A stretch of DNA of 64,000 nt from Serratia entomophila (GTDB taxonomy: Bacteria > Pseudomonadota > Gammaproteobacteria > Enterobacterales > Enterobacteriaceae): positions 992,001 through 1,056,000 of the forward strand of contig NZ_CP082787.1 of the NCBI RefSeq assembly GCF_021462285.1, given 5' to 3'. The notes beneath the pieces are model-generated. The model was not told where the DNA came from and ran no database searches. It worked only from the letters and a program-made list of their open reading frames with translations. The position numbers and the translations under genes were made by a program. How positions within the stretch are numbered: the first letter of the stretch is position 1; each line of letters opens with the position of its first letter. Shown here one piece after another: positions 58,055 through 64,000 of the stretch.

Positions 58055-60518
58055 GTTACAGCGCCTCCCTGGTGCGCCAAAGCAGCGTGGTGACGTCGAA
58101 ACTGGCTCGATGCTGATTAACCTTCTCGATGGGTTAAATCTGCACAACGACGTTGTTATTAAGCTTAACGGGCGCCAGATTGAAGATGATTTCGATATCA
58201 GCTACAAGCTACAACGAGATGATGTTGTGGCCGTGTTCGATCAGCCGGAGGGTGGAGTAGGTAAGCTGGTAACAACAATACTTCGGCCGGTAACAAAAAT
58301 CCTGTCCGGTGCGTTGAAGGTTTTTGGTCTATCAAACAAACCGAGCGCGTCAGTATCAGTAGCAACTGGGGAATCACCCAACAACGATCTAACAGGACAG
58401 ACGAACCGTGCGAGACTTTACAAGGGTCGGCCAAATGTCTACGGCCAGCGTCGAGTTTTCCCCGATCTCATTCAAGAAGCACTTTTCGAGTTCGTTGACA
58501 ACAATAAGTATCTTACAGAGTGGTTTGAAGTTGGGTTCGGTAAGTACACCATCTCGTCTGTAAGATATTCTGAATCGAACCTCGGTAGCCTGGCTGGTGC
58601 CAGCTATCAGGTTTTTGACCCTGGCGTTAGCATCGGGAGAATTGATGTCGGATATCAGTTTGATGATGTCGACAATGAAACAGTTCCCGGGCTGAACGAA
58701 TCACAAGATTTCCCAGCACAGACGGCGACGACAAATTCGCCGACTGAGGTCGCAATCGAGAGCAATCAACTTAAGGCGACTGTGCTCTCTAACGATGATA
58801 ACTTCTCGTATTTTGCGGCGTTGGCCGTCCCGCACCCTGTGAATTTTGTTATCAATGCGACATGGAGCGAGGGCGGGAACATGGTAACGCGCAGCGTTAC
58901 CGGCAGCGGAAACATCATCTCGTCTGAGAGCTTTATCGGCGAGGATCTTCAGTCATACACGACGTTTTACATTGCAGAAATGACAGGGGAGATCACATCA
59001 CTGCCGGGAAGCGCAATAACAAACAACACATTGTTCACCCTCAACGACCAAACACCGCTTGTTATCGGCCCGTCAGTGTCGCCCATTGCCTCATCTCAGG
59101 TTTGGGTGCATGTGCTCGTTCAACTGGGCGCCACGGCTGGCACAACGCGCTATCGCGTCAGGTTCTGGAAAGTGGATGACAATAACAACCAGATCCCCGG
59201 CACAGCTGAACAGTACGATTATTTCTTCGACAACGATTTCCAGGTGACGACGAGATATTTTCGTACCACGCATAAGTTCACGCCGGCGGCCGGCAGCGGT
59301 CGCTATGCGGTAACTATCCAGCGCCTGGATAATAGCAATGACGCTAACGTTGTAACGCTGATGGCGATTCACGCGGTGAATATCCGTGAAAATGTGGTCT
59401 ACCCAAACGACACAATCGCACGAGTGACGATTAAGGGGAGCAACGACAGCAACAGTAACCGAGAGCAGAAATACAACATGCTCGCTCATCGACACACAAT
59501 CAGTTATGACCGATCTACGGGGCTGGTAGACTACACGCTTCGCCCGAGTCGTTCATTCGCCGATGCCGTGCTGCACGAGTGGGTAGTCGTAGGACAGCAG
59601 CCGGTATCTGGCATCGATGTTGCTGCGCTTTATGCTATCGCTGACTCGCTTCCAGATCCGCAGCTTGGTTACTTCGATTACACCTTTTCGGATGAAAATA
59701 TGTCGCTCGGCGAACGTATTCAGACCATCTGCAATGTAGCCCGCGTGGACGGGAATGATATCGGCGACGTGCTGACGTTCTGGCGAGACGAAAAGGTTGA
59801 TAACCCTGATGCCGTTTTTGCGCGCTCTAACATGTTCTGGGACGAGTATAAAATCGCCTGGCAAATGTCACTCCCTGGGGGATATGACGGAGTTACGCTG
59901 GACTATGTCGACCCGCTGACGAACAAGAAAGCCTACATCTACCTCAACATCGACGGCAACGGCATTACTGAGGTCGAAGATGCTACGGTAAATGCGTTGC
60001 AGGTCAGCCTGGATGGCTGCAGCAACAGCGTTCAGGCATACGACAGGGCATGGCTTGAGGCGCGAAAAATCTTGTTCTCTCGCGTCACAATGACAGTGAA
60101 AGCGCTGGAGTCCACCCAGGTGGTTCGCGGAACAGTCGTTCAGTGCCCAGACATGTACGACAACGCCCAACAGAACGGATATATCACTGGCAGAAATGGC
60201 GACGTGTTTACGACCTCAGAGCGTATCGATTTCAGCTTGGGTGATATGTGGGTGGTGATGACAGACAGCCTCGGTGATTATCGTGGCCGTTGGCGCGCTT
60301 ATCCAGTGATTGGCAATCCAAAAGCGTTTCAGGCCGCAGCTGGCTCATTTGACTTAAACATTTATGATCGGGTCAGCGTACAAAATGCCAGTCGTTATTT
60401 CATCGCAACAGACTCGGAACTGAACTCTACGATCTGGCGAGTTGACAGCGCCAAGCCAAATGGAGATGAGACGCAAACGCTAAGCCTTACCGAATATTCC
60501 GAACAGATATACCAATAA
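58041..60518 (+). CDS. Tail tip / host specificity protein (J-like)
   Basis: An 825-aa central tail-tip protein. The N-terminal part (MPRYELQRLPGAPKQRGDVE...IKLNGRQIEDDF) has a gpI-like ubiquitin-type fold fused to the J-like hub (TNRARLYKGRPNVYGQRRVF). C-terminal landmarks are GYITGRNGDVFTTSERIDFS and ETQTLSLTEYSEQIY. Such proteins determine receptor choice. It overlaps the previous gene by 14 bases. Confidence 0.88.
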   Translation: MPRYELQRLPGAPKQRGDVETGSMLINLLDGLNLHNDVVIKLNGRQIEDDFDISYKLQRDDVVAVFDQPEGGVGKLVTTILRPVTKILSGALKVFGLSNKPSASVSVATGESPNNDLTGQTNRARLYKGRPNVYGQRRVFPDLIQEALFEFVDNNKYLTEWFEVGFGKYTISSVRYSESNLGSLAGASYQVFDPGVSIGRIDVGYQFDDVDNETVPGLNESQDFPAQTATTNSPTEVAIESNQLKATVLSNDDNFSYFAALAVPHPVNFVINATWSEGGNMVTRSVTGSGNIISSESFIGEDLQSYTTFYIAEMTGEITSLPGSAITNNTLFTLNDQTPLVIGPSVSPIASSQVWVHVLVQLGATAGTTRYRVRFWKVDDNNNQIPGTAEQYDYFFDNDFQVTTRYFRTTHKFTPAAGSGRYAVTIQRLDNSNDANVVTLMAIHAVNIRENVVYPNDTIARVTIKGSNDSNSNREQKYNMLAHRHTISYDRSTGLVDYTLRPSRSFADAVLHEWVVVGQQPVSGIDVAALYAIADSLPDPQLGYFDYTFSDENMSLGERIQTICNVARVDGNDIGDVLTFWRDEKVDNPDAVFARSNMFWDEYKIAWQMSLPGGYDGVTLDYVDPLTNKKAYIYLNIDGNGITEVEDATVNALQVSLDGCSNSVQAYDRAWLEARKILFSRVTMTVKALESTQVVRGTVVQCPDMYDNAQQNGYITGRNGDVFTTSERIDFSLGDMWVVMTDSLGDYRGRWRAYPVIGNPKAFQAAAGSFDLNIYDRVSVQNASRYFIATDSELNSTIWRVDSAKPNGDETQTLSLTEYSEQIYQ

Positions 60519-60586
60519 CCGTTAAAAACAAATTTATCAGATTAATTTCTGAGGCATATATACGCCTGTAATCATGAGGTAGCATA

Positions 60587-62341
60587 ATGGCTAATACCTA
60601 TTTAGGCATTCCAGTTCCTACGCCTACGCAAGACCCCGTACCAAGTACAAAAATTCAAGACCATGTATTTGCAGGTGCAAAACTGGATGAGTGGGCAACG
60701 TCAGAACAAGAAACGTATGTTGATCGACTGGGAAATTCCCATCTTACTAATGCAGGGTTGATCGCTAATTTATCTCCCCTTGGGAAAACGTACACTCAAG
60801 AGCAGGCGGCGGCAGCCATTGCATCGGGAGAAATTCCAGACGGGGCATTTTATTTCATCTGGTCTGATGATGAAATGACCATAGCTGAGCAATATAAAAA
60901 CGCAGGTGGGGCACAAGAAAAAACAGGCAAGGTTATATTAAATGATGCCGGGATAAAACAACTGATTGAGTTTTATATCCGACAGGGCTTGTACATGCCT
61001 GATTATTTTCCTATTGCATTTGACAGGGCGGGTAATGTGCTGATGTGGTCAGATAATGGAGGGTTAGACGCAAATAAATTCGGGCCCGTCCTTTGGTCAT
61101 TCATCAACGACTTTGTCAAAGGATTTCTAAAACAAGGCGTATTCTCTCCAGATTATTTCCCTGTCGCATATGACCGTGATGGTAACGTTCTGTTATGGTC
61201 GGATGATGGGGCCATTGATGCAAATAAATTCGGCCCGTCATTACGTCAGAATGTTATAGATATAGTAAATCACTCGGGAGTTTCGAGTGCCCAGCCGGGT
61301 GAAGCCCTGCATAAACAAAAATGGAAGAAGGCAAGGGGAGACACAGGAACACCGAGCAAATTAGTTTATGCGTATACGGGGAATTCATGGACGGATTTAA
61401 ACGACATTCCTATTGCGCTGCAAAACGTGATGACTGCCGGAGGTATGACAGCCGGAGACCAGGGCTACGCTGATTTCAACCCGGCGTCGGCACAGCGAAT
61501 GAATAACACTGTTGCATCGCTGACTAATTTCACTCAACAGTATTCAGATAGCGAGAGCCATGGGGCTAATCCCCCTCAATTCGGCGTCGGCCCGAACGGG
61601 AAATCATATACGTGCGTGACAACAACGGGTGTGGCGCAGATAACCGGCCTGCGAGGGACAAACATCGATCTGTATTTCTGGAATAAATCAGCAAGTTTTG
61701 AGATTTCAATCGATGGCTCTGCGCCCGTCACATTGACGGGAAACGGCAGTGATAGCACAGGGAAATACTCAGTGTCCGGGCTTTCTTCTGGCTCTGCTCA
61801 CACGATACGAATCACAACGACAACGAACACCGGGACAGTATCTATTTTCGGTGTTAATGCGTGGTCGCCTGCCAATTCAGGCTTTACTGTACATAAGCTG
61901 GGGCATAATGGTGCTATAGCTGATGACTATACGCGGTTCACGTCGTGGATTACCCCGGTAGTTAAAGACCTGGATATCGACGTGCTATTTATCATCTGCT
62001 GTACAAATGATTTTCGCCGCAGTCGTGGTGTTGCAGAATATAAAAATGGCATCAGGGCCATCGTTAATGCGTATCGTGCAGCAACGCCAACAATCGGGAT
62101 TTGTCTTGTTACAGAGCCGCAAATGAACGCTACGGGCAATCCTCAGCTCTCGGCATACGATAATGCAAACGCAGACTTGGCTATTGAATTTGGCTGTGAA
62201 CATTATTCAGGATATGAGAATTTCCCAAAAAGTTATTCCGTCTCAAGCGGGCAGATGGGCATGTTTCGTGACGCGTGGCATCTTAATGGGCTGGGTGCCC
62301 GGTATTTAACTAACGACCAATATAAGGCGTATATCAAATGA
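60587..62341 (+). CDS. Tail fibre with SGNH hydrolase domain
   Basis: A 584-aa fibre. An N-terminal virion-attachment part is followed by two near-identical 38-residue modules (YMPDYFPIAFDRAGNVLMWS and FSPDYFPVAYDRDGNVLLWS). The C-terminal SGNH domain has Ser267 (YTGNSW, in place of GDS), Asn474 (CTNDF) and the Asp562/His565 pair (DAWHLNG). It would remove ester groups such as O-acetyl from capsule or O-antigen, so it acts as a receptor-modifying enzyme. Confidence 0.85.
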   Translation: MANTYLGIPVPTPTQDPVPSTKIQDHVFAGAKLDEWATSEQETYVDRLGNSHLTNAGLIANLSPLGKTYTQEQAAAAIASGEIPDGAFYFIWSDDEMTIAEQYKNAGGAQEKTGKVILNDAGIKQLIEFYIRQGLYMPDYFPIAFDRAGNVLMWSDNGGLDANKFGPVLWSFINDFVKGFLKQGVFSPDYFPVAYDRDGNVLLWSDDGAIDANKFGPSLRQNVIDIVNHSGVSSAQPGEALHKQKWKKARGDTGTPSKLVYAYTGNSWTDLNDIPIALQNVMTAGGMTAGDQGYADFNPASAQRMNNTVASLTNFTQQYSDSESHGANPPQFGVGPNGKSYTCVTTTGVAQITGLRGTNIDLYFWNKSASFEISIDGSAPVTLTGNGSDSTGKYSVSGLSSGSAHTIRITTTTNTGTVSIFGVNAWSPANSGFTVHKLGHNGAIADDYTRFTSWITPVVKDLDIDVLFIICCTNDFRRSRGVAEYKNGIRAIVNAYRAATPTIGICLVTEPQMNATGNPQLSAYDNANADLAIEFGCEHYSGYENFPKSYSVSSGQMGMFRDAWHLNGLGARYLTNDQYKAYIK

Positions 62342-63072
62342 CCATCTCATCACTGTTTTTAGACACAGTATTGCCAGCCGGTACATATAAACAACTCAGC
62401 GATTTTGAAATTCCTGATACGTTCAGCGCTCAGCCTGGGCCGATCACGATGCTGGGCGCATATAATTTAAAACGCAGCGGGAACAACATCCGTGCAAATC
62501 AGGCGGATTTGGCATTCCCCGCGTACGAAATTGGCAGTGTAATCAGGCAGGAAAATAGCTGTCTTTTAGGGCGTGATGGCTATTTAGACACGAAATTAAA
62601 CCCTGCCATTCCGTGGTCTGCTGCGTTTCTAATTAAAAAACCAGCGGACACTGCACAGCGCTGGGTGTTTGGGAATTTTCTCGGCGCAAATAATACCGGT
62701 ATTGCGATTATGTACACTGACACAATCATTCGTCTGTTTATCAGTGTAACAAACAGCTCGGGGACGGCGGTACTAGCAGATACAACGCAGAATATACCGG
62801 CTGGCACGGCAGTGGGGGCCGGCGTTGGCTTTAGCATTCAGATTAACCCCACAGGGGCAACACTGAGTGTTTATAACCCCGGCACAGACAACATTTCATT
62901 CTCAGCAGCGGGCGGGATATCAACGATAACTGCAGAAAGAACGATGCTGCTCGGCTCTAAATACGATGGCATGACTGCGTCGCTGTCCGAGGTTGTCTAT
63001 GCGCTAATCTATGCCGGACCTCTCAGCGAGGCGCAACATAAATCAGTTCCGAAATATCTACTGACTCTGTAA
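62338..63072 (+). CDS. Second fibre or fibre-associated lectin-like protein
   Basis: A 244-aa protein coupled by ATGA to the fibre gene. MTISSLFLDTVLPAGTYKQL, then a beta-rich body (WSAAFLIKKPADTAQRWVFG, TIIRLFISVTNSSGTAVLAD) with the spacing of a concanavalin-like lectin domain, and an end LSEAQHKSVPKYLLTL. Probably a second receptor-binding part. Confidence 0.75.
   Translation: MTISSLFLDTVLPAGTYKQLSDFEIPDTFSAQPGPITMLGAYNLKRSGNNIRANQADLAFPAYEIGSVIRQENSCLLGRDGYLDTKLNPAIPWSAAFLIKKPADTAQRWVFGNFLGANNTGIAIMYTDTIIRLFISVTNSSGTAVLADTTQNIPAGTAVGAGVGFSIQINPTGATLSVYNPGTDNISFSAAGGISTITAERTMLLGSKYDGMTASLSEVVYALIYAGPLSEAQHKSVPKYLLTL

Positions 63073-64000
<928 letters not shown>

Overview
The window is enterobacterial chromosome, most like the Serratia marcescens group (Yersiniaceae), carrying one apparently complete temperate siphophage genome. 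The host assignment rests on recognised proteins and gene order: sbcDC / phoBR with a third PstS-like gene / brnQ-proY / ybdG / malZ / ggt / 2-Cys peroxiredoxin / acpH / queA / tgt. It is made from remembered protein families, not from a database search.

Left host part (1-16921): sbcC (partial) and sbcD run leftward, divergent from phoB-phoR and a PstS-family gene. The phoB promoter carries a clear Pho box. brnQ and proY follow, then a leftward higBA toxin-antitoxin pair with an inverted-repeat operator, a small lipoprotein gene, ybdG, malZ (rightward, with two MalT-box-like sites), ggt, a peroxiredoxin gene with an OxyR-like site, acpH, and queA.

Prophage (16922-63337, about 46.4 kb): it separates queA from tgt, which are normally neighbours. 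An 18-bp direct repeat flanks it, and the repeat lies in a palindrome rather than a tRNA gene. The layout is lambdoid. Leftward, reading away from the immunity region, are a P22-type N-like antiterminator, many small ATGA-coupled genes, an HNH endonuclease, a pentapeptide-repeat protein, a Sak4-like recombinase with SSB, a hexapeptide-repeat protein, a PAPS-reductase-like protein, an adenine methyltransferase, and finally xis-like and int. At least five intrinsic terminators lie inside this operon, which explains the need for N. The immunity region has CI (autocleaving S24 type), Cro, CII, near-identical PL and PR promoter-operators, and nut elements. A membrane-anchored coiled-coil protein sits where lambda carries rexAB. 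Rightward come O and P replication genes with iterons inside O, a nin region (ninB, E, X, F, G), Q, the late promoter and its terminator, holin, lysozyme and Rz/Rz1, terminase, an HI1409-type head module, and the tail genes. Two genes with their own promoters and terminator interrupt the tail genes. The tail ends with a J-like tip protein and a fibre that carries an SGNH hydrolase domain.

Right host part (63338-64000): the start of tgt.

Most interesting places: the rex-position gene (31053-32078), the self-contained two-gene cassette in the tail operon (52306-53462), the two solenoid-protein genes with long in-frame DNA repeat arrays (23801-24262 and 28431-28830), and the queA/tgt insertion. 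No tRNA, rRNA, IS element or CRISPR array was seen.
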